Part shown: piece by piece, positions 16,268 to 24,465 of the stretch
Position numbering within the stretch: position 1 is the stretch's first letter
Layout: each line of letters opens with the position of its first letter
Assembly: GCA_035501735.1 (NCBI GenBank)
Contig: DATJVR010000086.1
Span: 124,001-188,000, forward strand
Reading direction: 5' to 3'
DNA: 64,000 bases
Origin: PNAI01 sp035501735
Lineage (GTDB): Bacteria; Pseudomonadota; Alphaproteobacteria; Rhizobiales; Xanthobacteraceae
Notes under the pieces: generated by a model
Database searches by the model: none
What the model was told of the DNA's origin: nothing
Seen by the model: only the letters and a program-made list of their open reading frames with translations
Program-made: the position numbers and the translations under genes

Positions 16268-17110
16268 TTAGCCTGCGAGTTCGCGCCCTCGCTTGGTTGC
16301 CGCCATAACCGCCTTGGTCAGCAACGGCTCGAGCCCGCCTTCCCCCATTAAGATTTCAAGCGCCGCGGCGGTCGTGCCGCCGGGCGACGTCACATTGCTT
16401 CGAAGCGTGGCGGCATCGAGTTCGGAGCGATGGAGCAGCTCACCTGCGCCCGCAACCGTTGCCCGCGCGAGCTTGTCGGCGAGGGTGCCGGGCAGTCCGG
16501 CTGCCTTACCCGCCTGCGCCAGCGCCTCCGCCAACAGGAACACATAGGCCGGCCCCGAGCCTGACACCGCGGTGACCGCGTCCATCAGAGCCTCGTCGTT
16601 GACCCATTCGACCGCACCCGTGGCGGCAAGCAACTTGTGTGCGAGCGCGCGCTGGTTGGCGCTGACGCGCGCGTTCGGACAGGCGACCGTGATCCCGCGC
16701 CCGATCGCCGCCGGCGAATTCGGCATCGCGCGCACGATGGCGGCTCTGGGCAATGCGCGTTCCAAAAAACGGATTGGCCTTCCAGCCATGATCGAAACCA
16801 CAACAGTCTTCACCCCAAGCAGAGGGAGGAGTGACGGCAAGACTTCGGGTGCGGATTGCGGCTTGATCGCAAGCACGATCACGGCCGCATGCCCGACCGT
16901 CTTGCTGGCCGGATTGAGCCGCAAGCCGCGCCGTTTGAGTGCCACAATTCCCTTCGTCGGTTGCGGCTCGAGCACCACGGTTTTTCGCGGATTGAGTCCG
17001 AGCCGAAACCAGCCTTCGAGCAGCGCGCCGCCCATCTTGCCGGCACCGACCAGCACCACGGTTCCGGCGATCGAACCGATCGTGCGCTTCGTCGCTACGG
17101 ATTGGGTCAT
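16268..17110 (-). CDS. proC: Pyrroline-5-carboxylate reductase
   Basis: ProC reduces 1-pyrroline-5-carboxylate to L-proline with NAD(P)H, the last step of proline synthesis. The 280-aa sequence has an N-terminal Rossmann fold (VVLVGAGKMGGALLEGW), the middle segments VLAIKPQSAPEVL and RAMPNSPAAIGRG, and the C-terminal P5CR signature (DAVTAVSGSGPAYVFLLAEA, SNVTSPGGTTAAAL). All positions expected for catalysis and dimerisation look intact. It lies 70 bp behind the YbjN gene on the same strand, an adjacency I recall as common in rhizobia. A helical tail ends MAATKRGRELAG. Confidence 0.96.
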   Translation of the reverse strand: MTQSVATKRTIGSIAGTVVLVGAGKMGGALLEGWFRLGLNPRKTVVLEPQPTKGIVALKRRGLRLNPASKTVGHAAVIVLAIKPQSAPEVLPSLLPLLGVKTVVVSIMAGRPIRFLERALPRAAIVRAMPNSPAAIGRGITVACPNARVSANQRALAHKLLAATGAVEWVNDEALMDAVTAVSGSGPAYVFLLAEALAQAGKAAGLPGTLADKLARATVAGAGELLHRSELDAATLRSNVTSPGGTTAAALEILMGEGGLEPLLTKAVMAATKRGRELAG

Positions 17111-17180
17111 GGCGGCTCGCGTCCTCGACTATTGGCAATGGCGCGAGCGCCTCACGAACCGGAGGCGCAATATCCGTGTT

Positions 17181-17681
17181 TCACGCTTGGCCTGAGGTCT
17201 CGAACATCGTGGCATCGAGCGCCTCGCGCGCCGACTTGCCCGCCCAGACAACAAATTGAAAACCCGGAAAATACCGCTCGCATGCTTCCAGCGCCGCCGT
17301 GAGCAGCGCTTCGCATTGCAAGCTCGAGACTTCCATCCCGCCGGCCAGCACCAGCGCGTGTCGGTACATCACCATCCCGTCGGCGACCCACAGGTCGAAA
17401 TGCCCGACCCAAAGTTGCTCGTTGATGAAAGAGATCAGTTGTTGGATTTCGGCCCTGCGGCGCTCCGGCACGCGAAAATCGAACGCGCAGGCCAGATGCA
17501 ACGCTTCGATGCCGTGCATCCATGTGAACGAGATGTGATAATCGGTCCAGCGACCGCCGACCACGATGGTGATCTCGTCATCACCCGTGCGCTCGAACGA
17601 CCAGTGATGAGCTGCCGCCACTCGCTCGACGACGTCGAGCGGATCGTATCTGGACTCCTCGATGAAGCTGGTCAGGGACAT
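17181..17681 (-). CDS. YbjN domain-containing protein
   Basis: A 166-aa soluble protein of the YbjN family: DPLDVVERVAAAHHWSFERT, WTDYHISFTWMHGIEALHLA, FINEQLWVGHFDLWVADGMV, MYRHALVLAGG and ACERYFPGFQFVVWAG. YbjN in E. coli influences motility and stress responses, and the fold resembles type III secretion chaperones; the molecular function is not settled. The ATG at 17681 has a GGAG site. It precedes proC and is preceded by a 395-bp gap holding a CtrA-type box, which may be its promoter region. Confidence 0.82.
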   Translation of the reverse strand: MSLTSFIEESRYDPLDVVERVAAAHHWSFERTGDDEITIVVGGRWTDYHISFTWMHGIEALHLACAFDFRVPERRRAEIQQLISFINEQLWVGHFDLWVADGMVMYRHALVLAGGMEVSSLQCEALLTAALEACERYFPGFQFVVWAGKSAREALDATMFETSGQA

Positions 17682-17991
17682 GCCGTCTCCGCTTGGCTGC
17701 TCGGAAGTGGGTGCGCACGCCGACGCACGCGCACACAGCACCTCGTACGCAACTCACTGGAATTGGCCTCTTGTCGAGGCCGCAGCACATTGACGCAGCG
17801 CCTCCGATCATCTTGACCGTCAGAGAAACGAATCACCCGCACGCTGACTATAGCCAGCTTGATTCCACTCGCCAAAGCCCGCTGATTTGGAAGCGAATGA
17901 AGATTCTGTGGATTCACACAACGAGCGCGAGCTTCACCGTCCACAATCCATCGTGCGACATGTTGACTCGGCAGCCCGAAAATTCAGAACC

Positions 17992-18012
17992 CACGCCGGT
18001 TTTTGCGGCGTG
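17992..18012 (-). terminator. Stem-loop downstream of prs
   Basis: CACGCCG-gtttttg-CGGCGTG is a perfect 7-bp stem with a 7-nt loop 65 bp beyond the prs stop. It is a plausible Rho-independent terminator, though the following tract on the prs strand is only moderately T-rich. Confidence 0.4.
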
Positions 18013-18041
18013 CGCAGGTGCGCGCGTTGCTGCATTGAGTG

Positions 18042-18057
18042 TTAACCAATTGTTAAC
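18042..18057. promoter_or_regulatory. Perfect CtrA-type binding site
   Basis: TTAACCAATTGTTAAC fits the alphaproteobacterial CtrA consensus TTAA-N7-TTAAC exactly. It lies 20 bp past the prs stop and about 360 bp upstream of the leftward YbjN gene, near clustered GANTC sites. Binding is inferred from the consensus only. Confidence 0.45.
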
Positions 18058-18076
18058 CACTGTGACAGGCGGGAGA

Positions 18077-19030
18077 TCAGTCGAACAGACTCGAGACTGA
18101 CTCTTCTGAGGCGGTGCGGCCGATGGCTTGGCCGATCAGCGTCGAAATCGAGAGCACGCGGATATTGCGCGACACGCGCACGGCTTCGGTCGGTTGAATG
18201 GAGTCCGTAATCACGAGTTCCTTCAGCTTGGACGCTGCGAGGCGCGCCACCGCGCCGCCCGAAAGCACGCCATGGCTGATGTAGGCATAGACCTCGGACG
18301 CACCCTGTTCGAGCAGCGCCTCGGCGGCGTTCACCAGCGTTCCGCCGGAGTCCACGATGTCGTCGACCAGGATGCAGGTGCGCTTGTCGACCTCGCCGAT
18401 GACGTTCATCACCTCGGATTCGCCCGCCCGCTCGCGCCGCTTGTCGATGATGGCGAGCGGCGCGTTGATGCGCTTGGCAAGCCCGCGCGCCCGCACCACG
18501 CCACCAACGTCGGGCGAGACCACCATCACCTGGGCGAGATCGAAGCGCTCGCGGATGTCGCGCACCATGACTGGCGAGGCATAAAGATTGTCGGTCGGAA
18601 TATCGAAGAAGCCCTGGATCTGGCCGGCATGGAGGTCGAGCGTCATTACCCGGTCGGCGCCGGCATGCGTGATCAGATTGGCGACGAGCTTGGCGGAGAT
18701 CGGCGTGCGCGGACCGACTTTGCGATCCTGCCGGGCATAGCCGAAATAGGGGATCACCGCGGTGATGCGCCGCGCCGAGGCGCGGCGCAGCGCATCGATG
18801 ATGATGAGCAGCTCCATCAGATGGTCGTTGGCCGGATAGGACGTCGACTGGATGACGAACACGTCGGCGCCGCGCACGTTCTCGCGGATTTCGACGAATA
18901 CTTCCATGTCGGCGAAGCGCCGAACGTCGGCCTGCGTGAGCGGGGTCTCGAGCACCGCGGCGATAGCCTCGGCCAAGCGCGGATTCGAGTTGCCGGCGAC
19001 GAGCTTGATTGCTCCGTTCTTGGCCGCCAT
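18077..19030 (-). CDS. prs: Ribose-phosphate pyrophosphokinase
   Basis: Prs makes PRPP from ribose-5-phosphate and ATP, feeding purine, pyrimidine, histidine and tryptophan synthesis. The 317-aa sequence is class I throughout: KLVAGNSNPRLAEAIA, the substrate loop FVEIRENVRGADVFVIQS, AVIPYFGYARQDRK and VVSPDVGGVVRARGLAKR, and then the PRPP signature CILVDDIVDSGGTLVNAA. Length and end (ESVSSLFD) match family norms. The start ATG at 19030 is preceded by GAGGCG. The gene is monocistronic in appearance, with a terminator-like stem after it. Confidence 0.97.
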   Translation of the reverse strand: MAAKNGAIKLVAGNSNPRLAEAIAAVLETPLTQADVRRFADMEVFVEIRENVRGADVFVIQSTSYPANDHLMELLIIIDALRRASARRITAVIPYFGYARQDRKVGPRTPISAKLVANLITHAGADRVMTLDLHAGQIQGFFDIPTDNLYASPVMVRDIRERFDLAQVMVVSPDVGGVVRARGLAKRINAPLAIIDKRRERAGESEVMNVIGEVDKRTCILVDDIVDSGGTLVNAAEALLEQGASEVYAYISHGVLSGGAVARLAASKLKELVITDSIQPTEAVRVSRNIRVLSISTLIGQAIGRTASEESVSSLFD

Positions 19031-19157
19031 CGACGCCTCCCACCGGCCGCCTGCGGCCCAACCAGACCGATTAGCGGCAGATGGCGACCTGATACAGGGC
19101 GCTCAGAAGCAAGGCAATATGCGGAAATTCATTGTCCCGAACGAAATTCGGACAAAT

Positions 19158-19757
19158 TCAAGGCTTTGGCGGCAGGCTCGCGTGCATGATTGGCGGGTTC
19201 GGTTCCGGATCGCCGGTTGAACCCGTCGTCTCCGCCGAAAAGTCCGTGGCATCGGTCGAATTCAGATAGACGAGGATGCGATCCATGCCGCTGCGGGCGA
19301 TCTTTCGCAGCACGCCTTCGCTTACGGCCGCCCATGCATCATGGCTGTCGTTTGCGCTCTGCTCTTCGCCGGTGATGCGTAGCGCGCGATGCTTGTCGTT
19401 GCCGTACATGTCCCAGACCCAGACGATCGAACTCTTGCCGTGCTCGACATGGGTGCTGAGATAGCCGCGCAGGCGGTACTGCGCGGCCTCGTCGCCGGAG
19501 ACGATCACGAGCTTCCGCGTCTCGGCTTCTTCGCCCAGGTCCATTGCCAATCGGCGCGTTATGGCCTGCGGCGGGCCTTCGATCGATTCAATGGCAATCG
19601 TTGCGGTTCTTCCGGCCGCAAGCGGTCCCATCGGCTGGCCGTTGATGTCGCAGCCTGCAACCGCCAGTCCGGCGATCGCTAGGGCAGGTACGCTCGCGCG
19701 TCCCCGCTTCCAACCCTGCGATACGCGCGCGGCGCATCGCCATACTCTACTCAACAT
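19158..19757 (-). CDS. Putative lipoprotein of unknown function
   Basis: A 199-aa protein with a long basic N-region and a lipoprotein signal whose lipobox is LAVAGC (Cys about residue 36), so it would be processed by Lgt/LspA, both encoded in this window. The mature part contains GPLAAGRTATIAIESIEGPP, YRLRGYLSTHVEHGKSSIVW and VWDMYGNDKHRALRITGEEQ. These resemble small conserved rhizobial lipoproteins I cannot name. The C-terminus is Pro-rich (DPEPNPPIMHASLPPKP). The start may be internal, because the first ~20 residues are unusually long. Upstream lies a region packed with dyads. Confidence 0.7.
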   Translation of the reverse strand: MLSRVWRCAARVSQGWKRGRASVPALAIAGLAVAGCDINGQPMGPLAAGRTATIAIESIEGPPQAITRRLAMDLGEEAETRKLVIVSGDEAAQYRLRGYLSTHVEHGKSSIVWVWDMYGNDKHRALRITGEEQSANDSHDAWAAVSEGVLRKIARSGMDRILVYLNSTDATDFSAETTGSTGDPEPNPPIMHASLPPKP

Positions 19758-19876
19758 CGACGCCCTCTTGATCCCTCACGCAGCACCGGCATCCAGCCTG
19801 TAAAATGGTAGTGACAATGCGGGTTAATTGCCAGAAAAATCACAATCTCCTCGCTGCAAGCCGCACAGTGTTGCAG

Positions 19877-19936
19877 CGATTAGCTCACTAATCGAATCAA
19901 GCCTTTCCGGAATATATGTACAGCGCACACTTGTGC
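19877..19936. repeat. Two further inverted repeats upstream of the lipoprotein gene
   Basis: CGATTAG-ctca-CTAATCG (19877-19894) and GCACA-ct-TGTGC (19925-19936) are perfect dyads adjoining the three phased dyads at 19944-19989. Together they suggest a compact regulatory region. Confidence 0.4.
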
Positions 19937-19943
19937 TAGGCGT

Positions 19944-19989
19944 GATTTGTGCAAATCAAAATTTGTGCAAATCGTAATTTGTGCAAATC
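19944..19989. repeat. Three phased near-palindromic repeats (ATTTGTGCAAATC, 16-bp period)
   Basis: ATTTGTGCAAATC occurs at 19945, 19961 and 19977 with exact 16-bp spacing. The first copy, GATTTGTGCAAATC, is a perfect dyad (GATTTG/CAAATC). The array ends 4 bp from the pgeF stop and about 190 bp upstream of the lipoprotein start, both on the minus strand. It looks like a multi-site operator or iteron cluster for an unknown dimeric protein. Confidence 0.6.
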
Positions 19990-19992
19990 GCA

Positions 19993-20760
19993 TTACATCT
20001 GCACCAGGGCAATGGCATTGATATGCCGCCCGTAATCAGACTCGGCGCGATGCGTCGCCCGGCGATACGAGAAAAACCGCGCCGGATCGCCATAGGTGCA
20101 TTGACGAAGATCCTCGAATGAATTCACCCCGGCGCGCGCGAGACGTGCGGCAATGTATCCGGGCAGGTCAAATTGTGCGTGGCCCGCCCGCGCGGCCGGC
20201 AGGAAAAACCGTTCGTTGGATTTGTCGGCGGCAAGAAATCGATCCACCAAATCCTGCCCCACTTCGTAGTTCGCCTGACGGATGGTCGGCCCCAATGCGG
20301 TGACGATGCGCGCACGCCTGGCGCCGAGTTTTTCCATTGCCGCCACCGCCGTCTCCAGTACGCCGGTCAACGCGCCGCGCCATCCGGCATGGGCCGCGCC
20401 GATGATGCGTGCCTCGCTGTCCGCGAGCAGCACCGGCCCGCAATCGGCGGTCGAAATGCCGATCGCAAGTCCCGGCACGCGCGTCACGATGCCGTCGGCG
20501 CGCGGCCGATCGCTCTCGACCCAAGGCCGCTCCGCCACGACCACGTCGGGCGAATGGATCTGATAGGCGGTGATCAAATGATCCGGCTTGACCGCCAGTG
20601 CCGCCGCCATGCGGGCGCGATTTTCGGCGACGGACTCCGGCCGATCGTCCGAGCCGACCCCGTTGAGGCTCGCGTAGAGACCGCTCGATACGCCGCCCTC
20701 GCGCGTGAAGAAAGCGTGATGGATTCCCGGCAATACGGACAGCGAACGCGCTTTCAGCAT
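19993..20760 (-). CDS. pgeF: Purine nucleoside phosphorylase YfiH/PgeF (laccase-domain family)
   Basis: A 255-aa DUF152/YfiH protein. The zinc ligands of the family are seen as the His in TAYQIHSPDVV, the Cys in GISTADCGPVLLAD and the His in GAAHAGWRGAL. The family was once called multicopper polyphenol oxidase (laccase-like); it is now known to include purine nucleoside phosphorylases and a peptidoglycan-editing factor. Other marks are ALGPTIRQANYEVGQD and FFSYRRATHRAESDYGR. It is followed upstream by midA and lgt on the same strand with tiny gaps, an lgt-midA-pgeF order frequent in alphaproteobacteria. Confidence is high. Confidence 0.92.
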   Translation of the reverse strand: MLKARSLSVLPGIHHAFFTREGGVSSGLYASLNGVGSDDRPESVAENRARMAAALAVKPDHLITAYQIHSPDVVVAERPWVESDRPRADGIVTRVPGLAIGISTADCGPVLLADSEARIIGAAHAGWRGALTGVLETAVAAMEKLGARRARIVTALGPTIRQANYEVGQDLVDRFLAADKSNERFFLPAARAGHAQFDLPGYIAARLARAGVNSFEDLRQCTYGDPARFFSYRRATHRAESDYGRHINAIALVQM

Positions 20761-20769
20761 CCGATCTTC

Positions 20770-21873
20770 TTAACTCTCAAGCTCGAACCCCGGCAGCGAT
20801 GTCAGCCTCGCATTGGCAAGCCCGATGACCTTGAACAGGGACCCCATGCCCGTCCGTCCGGGATCGGTCAGGCGCGCAACCGCATGTTCAATCTCGTTCG
20901 CCTGCTCGGGCGTCGCGCCCGCCATAAGCGTGCTTGCGCGCGCCTCGATGCCGAGCCGATTCAGGAATTCGGCCTGCGTGAGCGGGCCATGCGCGCGCGC
21001 CCCCATGCTCTCGGCCGCATGCGCGAGTGCCGGGAAGTCGACATGCGCGGTGAGATCGACCACGCCCGGAGCCACCAGCGGATTGGCGTAGGTGTGCTTG
21101 CCGACGCCCTGGAAGGTTTCGCCAGCGGCACTTTGCGCATGCCCATAGTCGATCACCAGCGCCGCGCCGTCGTCGCGCGCGAGGCGGCGCCCGAGTTCGA
21201 GTGCGAGCCGGTCGTTGCGCCATTCGTAGAGTGCGCCGATCGGCGCGTCGCGCACCTCGTTCGGCAACAGCAAGTCGAAGTGTGGAAGCAGATCGGGCGC
21301 GATTCCGAACGCGAGATTTCCCACCTTGTCGATTTCCACCACACGCTGATGCCAGCCGTTGCTGAGCTTCACCGCTTGATGGATCGGCAGCGCATCGAAA
21401 AACTCGTTGGCGATGACGATGCTGCGGCCAGCGGGAACGTCGTCGAATGATTGATGCCATTCGATCGGCACGCCAAGCCCGCTCAGCGTCTCGCGCTGCC
21501 GGCCCATCAGCACCGGACTGACTTCGACCATATGCACGGTGAGCGTGGCACGAAAATCGGGGACCACATGCGCGGCCCTCAGCGCGTCGCGCATCAACGT
21601 GCCGCGTCCAGGCCCGAGCTCGACGAGCGCAATGCTCGCCGGCGCCCCCATGGACTGCCATGTCGCCGCTGCCCACAGACCGATCAGTTCGCCGAAAATT
21701 TGGCTGATCTCGGGCGCGGTGGTGAAGTCGCCCGGCCAGCCGAGCGGATCGCGCGTGGTGTAGTAGCCGTGCTCGGGATGCGCGAGGCAGAGCGCCATGT
21801 ATTGGCTGACCGGCATCGGCCCGGCGATTTCGATGCGGCGGCGAATTTCGGCTTCGAGCGCTGGAGAGGTCAT
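20770..21873 (-). CDS. MidA/NDUFAF7-type SAM-dependent methyltransferase
   Basis: A 367-aa class I methyltransferase of the MidA family; its mitochondrial counterpart NDUFAF7 dimethylates an arginine of complex I subunit NDUFS2. Motifs seen are PVSQYMALCLAHPEHGYYTT, GDFTTAPEISQIFGELIG, the SAM site IALVELGPGRGTLM, ANEFFDALPIHQ and VIDYGHAQSA. Whether the bacterial enzyme modifies complex I is inference. It lies 3 bp after lgt and 9 bp before pgeF on the same strand, so co-transcription is likely. Confidence 0.9.
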   Translation of the reverse strand: MTSPALEAEIRRRIEIAGPMPVSQYMALCLAHPEHGYYTTRDPLGWPGDFTTAPEISQIFGELIGLWAAATWQSMGAPASIALVELGPGRGTLMRDALRAAHVVPDFRATLTVHMVEVSPVLMGRQRETLSGLGVPIEWHQSFDDVPAGRSIVIANEFFDALPIHQAVKLSNGWHQRVVEIDKVGNLAFGIAPDLLPHFDLLLPNEVRDAPIGALYEWRNDRLALELGRRLARDDGAALVIDYGHAQSAAGETFQGVGKHTYANPLVAPGVVDLTAHVDFPALAHAAESMGARAHGPLTQAEFLNRLGIEARASTLMAGATPEQANEIEHAVARLTDPGRTGMGSLFKVIGLANARLTSLPGFELES

Positions 21874-21876
21874 TGT

Positions 21877-22698
21877 TTAAACCCGCACTGGCGCGCGCCG
21901 CAACGCGAACAGGATAAATCCGAAACCGGCGATCATCAGCGGCACCGACAGTAGCATGCCCATGGTGAGACCGCCCCACAGGAATCCGAGCTGTGGATCG
22001 GGTTCACGGAAGAATTCGCAGATGATGCGGGCGATCGAATAACCAACCGCGAATAGGCCGATGACGAGCCCCGGCCGCTGGAGCGCGCCCCTGCGCATGG
22101 CCGCCGCCAGCACCGCGAACAGCACCACCCCTTCGAGGGTTGCCTCGTAGAGCTGGCTGGGATGACGGGCAAGCAGCCCGCCATTGGGAAAGATCATCGC
22201 CCAGGGCACGTCCGTCGGCCGCCCCCACAGTTCGCTGTTGATGAAATTGGCGATGCGGCCGAGAAACAGGCCGATTGGCCCGACCGCGCAGGTCACGTCT
22301 CCGAGCGAAAGCATCGGAATGCCGCGCCGCCGCGCGAACAGGATCACCGCCAGCACGCATCCGGTAAAACCGCCGTGGAACGACATGCCGCCCTTCCACA
22401 GCGCCACGATTTCGGCCGGATGCGCGGCGAAATGCGGCAGGTTGTAAAACAGCACGTAGCCGATGCGGCCTCCGAGGATAATTCCGAGTGTCACCCACAG
22501 CACGAAATCATCGAAATCGAGCGTGGTCATCGGCGCTGGTCCGCCCCAAAGGGTATCGCGGTGCAGCAGGGAGCGCGCGTACAGCCAACCGAACAGGATT
22601 CCGAAAATATAGGCGAGGGCATACCAGCGGATCGCGAACGGTCCGATTTGCACCAGCACAGGGTCGAAGGCGGGGAATGCGATAGTCAGGACAGGCAT
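21877..22698 (-). CDS. lgt: Prolipoprotein diacylglyceryl transferase
   Basis: Lgt transfers diacylglycerol from phosphatidylglycerol to the lipobox cysteine of prolipoproteins in the inner membrane. The ~273-aa sequence shows multiple membrane helices, the early motif GPFAIRWYALAYIFG, GGMSFHGGFTGCVLAV (catalytic His region) and the Lgt signature GRIANFINSELWGRPTD. I take the ATG at 22698 (MPVLTIAFPAFDPV); a TTG at 22713 is in frame. Several lipoproteins in this window (at 19158 and 42096) would be substrates, and the partner peptidase lspA is at 59160. Confidence 0.95.
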   Translation of the reverse strand: MPVLTIAFPAFDPVLVQIGPFAIRWYALAYIFGILFGWLYARSLLHRDTLWGGPAPMTTLDFDDFVLWVTLGIILGGRIGYVLFYNLPHFAAHPAEIVALWKGGMSFHGGFTGCVLAVILFARRRGIPMLSLGDVTCAVGPIGLFLGRIANFINSELWGRPTDVPWAMIFPNGGLLARHPSQLYEATLEGVVLFAVLAAAMRRGALQRPGLVIGLFAVGYSIARIICEFFREPDPQLGFLWGGLTMGMLLSVPLMIAGFGFILFALRRAPVRV

Positions 22699-22802
22699 CG
22701 CGCGGTCAGCCAATCGTGCATGATCAATTTACGCCGGTGATGGGACGCCGGTCACCGCCAAGTCAAGACGCAAAATCTCGCGCGGACTGGCGGGCCACTG
22801 TT

Positions 22803-23879
22803 CTAGCGCGTGATCGTCGGCTCAGGTGTCGACCGGACGGTATTCGTCCGCGATCCCGACCTCATGGCCCCGGCGCCGCTCTTGCTTGCTTCGCCGCGCT
22901 CGTTTTCCTTTGGCCTGCTCGCTGCGATTCGCTCGGAAATCTTGTTGACTTCCTGCGCGATCTCTTCCGTGCTGGCGCGGCGCAGGCAGCCGGTCAGCGC
23001 GAGCCGCGAATAGACCAAGACGCCGTGTCTGTTGTCATCGGGAGCCTGCACGATGAATTGTTCGACTGCAAGGCCTGTCTGTTCCAGCTTCCGTACGAAA
23101 TTTGTTTGCGATTGTGCGCTGACTTTCTTATCCGCCAAATCAGTGATGACCATGATGCGATCCGCATGGTTGCGAGCGATCGTCGCCACCTGATCGGCCG
23201 GGTTGAAATGTTCCAGGAGCTGATCGTCCGGCGGCCGCGAGCGCTTGACCGGCGTGAGCGGACCGGAACCGATCACCGCACAGCCCACGTCCTGTCGCAG
23301 CGCGAGCAATCCGGCAACCAGATGCGCGCCGCCGGATTGGCCCATGAGATGGAAACCCTCGAAATGATATTTCTGCTTGATCGCGTCGAGGGCCGCATTG
23401 GTGACCTGCAGTTCGAGGATGCTGTGCCGGAACCGGTGGTCGCCGGAAGAGCCTTCCACGCCCACACGGCCGAGATAGATCGCGGGAATCTTGGCTTGTT
23501 TGGACAGCGAAACCGCGGTCCGCATCAGGTCATCGGTATTGATGTCTTTCTCGCCCTCGGGAACCGCAAAGGCCCCCGTGTTGAGATAGAGAACACCCAG
23601 CCGATCGCCTTGCAAAAAGACCACCGGCTTGCGTGCCTCACCGTCGCTGCCCGCGAAGTAAAAGCGCATGCAGAAGCCACGGCCTTTGACCGTGACCCAC
23701 ACCGCCTGCGCAATCTCTGCGCATTGCGCCGGCGTCGAGGTAATCCCGCGCAGCATGCTGGCAACCGTGATCGTGTCGCCAGCCGCCGGCGCGGCGAATG
23801 CGAGCGCGCCCGCAAGCGCTAGAGCGGTCCAGCCTGCGCCGATGCCTCCGATTTTATCAATGCGGACGATGGTCGACAT
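22803..23879 (-). CDS. Secreted alpha/beta-hydrolase-like protein
   Basis: A 358-aa protein with a signal peptide (WTALALAGALAFAAPAAGD) and an alpha/beta hydrolase-like core. KPVVFLQGDRLGVLYLN is an early strand; FHLMGQSGGAHLVAGLLALR is the nucleophile elbow with Ser in GQSGG. MVITDLADKKV may hold the acid, and DDNRHGVL the histidine. The C-terminal ~45 residues are charged and low-complexity. The substrate is unknown. It reads on the same strand upstream of lgt with ~100 bp between, so may be separate. No good Shine-Dalgarno is visible at the ATG 23879. Confidence 0.65.
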   Translation of the reverse strand: MSTIVRIDKIGGIGAGWTALALAGALAFAAPAAGDTITVASMLRGITSTPAQCAEIAQAVWVTVKGRGFCMRFYFAGSDGEARKPVVFLQGDRLGVLYLNTGAFAVPEGEKDINTDDLMRTAVSLSKQAKIPAIYLGRVGVEGSSGDHRFRHSILELQVTNAALDAIKQKYHFEGFHLMGQSGGAHLVAGLLALRQDVGCAVIGSGPLTPVKRSRPPDDQLLEHFNPADQVATIARNHADRIMVITDLADKKVSAQSQTNFVRKLEQTGLAVEQFIVQAPDDNRHGVLVYSRLALTGCLRRASTEEIAQEVNKISERIAASRPKENERGEASKSGAGAMRSGSRTNTVRSTPEPTITR

Positions 23880-24044
23880 GGAGAGGAATTCCAGGATGTC
23901 GGGACGTGATCACCACGCGCACATCAGTGAATGTTAGCAATGCTGAACGGCACCTGCCATGCAGTTAAAACACCAATTGTGGCTCTTGCGAGAGCGGTGT
24001 GGGATTGCCATTGTTTTGCCGACAGCCATGTCGGGAGAAGTGCC

Positions 24045-24329
24045 ATGACCCAAACCACCAGCCGCTTTTTCGACGAGATTGCGCGGCTGATGAACGACGC
24101 CGCCGGCGTTGCCCAGGGCGTACGGCGCGAGTTTGACACGCTGTTTCGCAGCCAGGCCGAGCGCATCCTGCGGGACCTCGACGTGGTCAAGCGCGAGGAA
24201 TTCGAGGCGATCAAGGAAATGGCAAGCCTTGCGCGCGAGGAAAACGAAGCGCTGAAGGCCCGCCTCGACGCGCTCGAAGCCAAAATCGGCAAATCCGCCA
24301 AAAGCAGCAAAGGCGGCGAAACCGCGTAA
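24045..24329 (+). CDS. ubiK: Ubiquinone biosynthesis accessory factor UbiK
   Basis: A 94-aa BMFP/YqiC-family protein: RFFDEIARLMNDAAGVAQGV, then EFDTLFRSQAERILRDLDVV, and a C-terminal coiled coil EEFEAIKEMASLAREENEAL. UbiK binds UbiJ and stimulates aerobic ubiquinone synthesis in enterobacteria; membrane-fusogenic activity has also been described for the family. The ATG at 24045 has a GGGAGAAG ribosome site; the in-frame extension to 23931 is not supported. The Lys/Gly tail (KSAKSSKGGETA) is short. ubiA lies elsewhere in the window. Confidence 0.85.
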   Translation: MTQTTSRFFDEIARLMNDAAGVAQGVRREFDTLFRSQAERILRDLDVVKREEFEAIKEMASLAREENEALKARLDALEAKIGKSAKSSKGGETA

Positions 24330-24344
24330 ATCGGCGCAGATTTC

Positions 24345-24373
24345 TTGTCTTTGCGGTGCCGCGCGGCTATAAG
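24345..24373 (+). promoter_or_regulatory. Putative sigma-70-type promoter of rplY
   Basis: TTGTCT (24345-24350), a 17-bp spacer and TATAAG (24368-24373) form a good -35/-10 pair. Transcription would start near 24380, about 125 nt before the rplY ATG. Confidence 0.5.
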
Positions 24374-24444
24374 CCCGCGCCAATGCGGGTAAATTCCCTG
24401 TGGCTCGGCGTCCGGGATCCCCTCGGGGGGACGGACCAGCCACA
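24374..24444 (+). promoter_or_regulatory. Candidate structured rplY leader
   Basis: Two stem-loops precede rplY. The first is CCCGC-gccaat... GCGGG (24374-24389). The second, 24399-24444, is larger: TGTGGCT pairs with AGCCACA (7 bp) and inside it CGTCC pairs with GGACG (5 bp). An autoregulatory ribosomal-protein leader is a reasonable idea because L25 binds 5S rRNA. Confidence 0.4.
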
Positions 24445-24465
24445 ACCCACTGAATTCCAAGGAAG

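Larger units (their letters stand above)
17682..18076. other. 395-bp intergenic region between prs and the YbjN gene
   Basis: No gene is supported. It contains four GANTC sites (17861, 17902, 17911, 17965), a stem-loop at 17992-18012 and a CtrA-type box at 18042-18057, suggesting a regulated promoter for the leftward YbjN-proC-tetR run plus the prs terminator. Confidence 0.5.
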
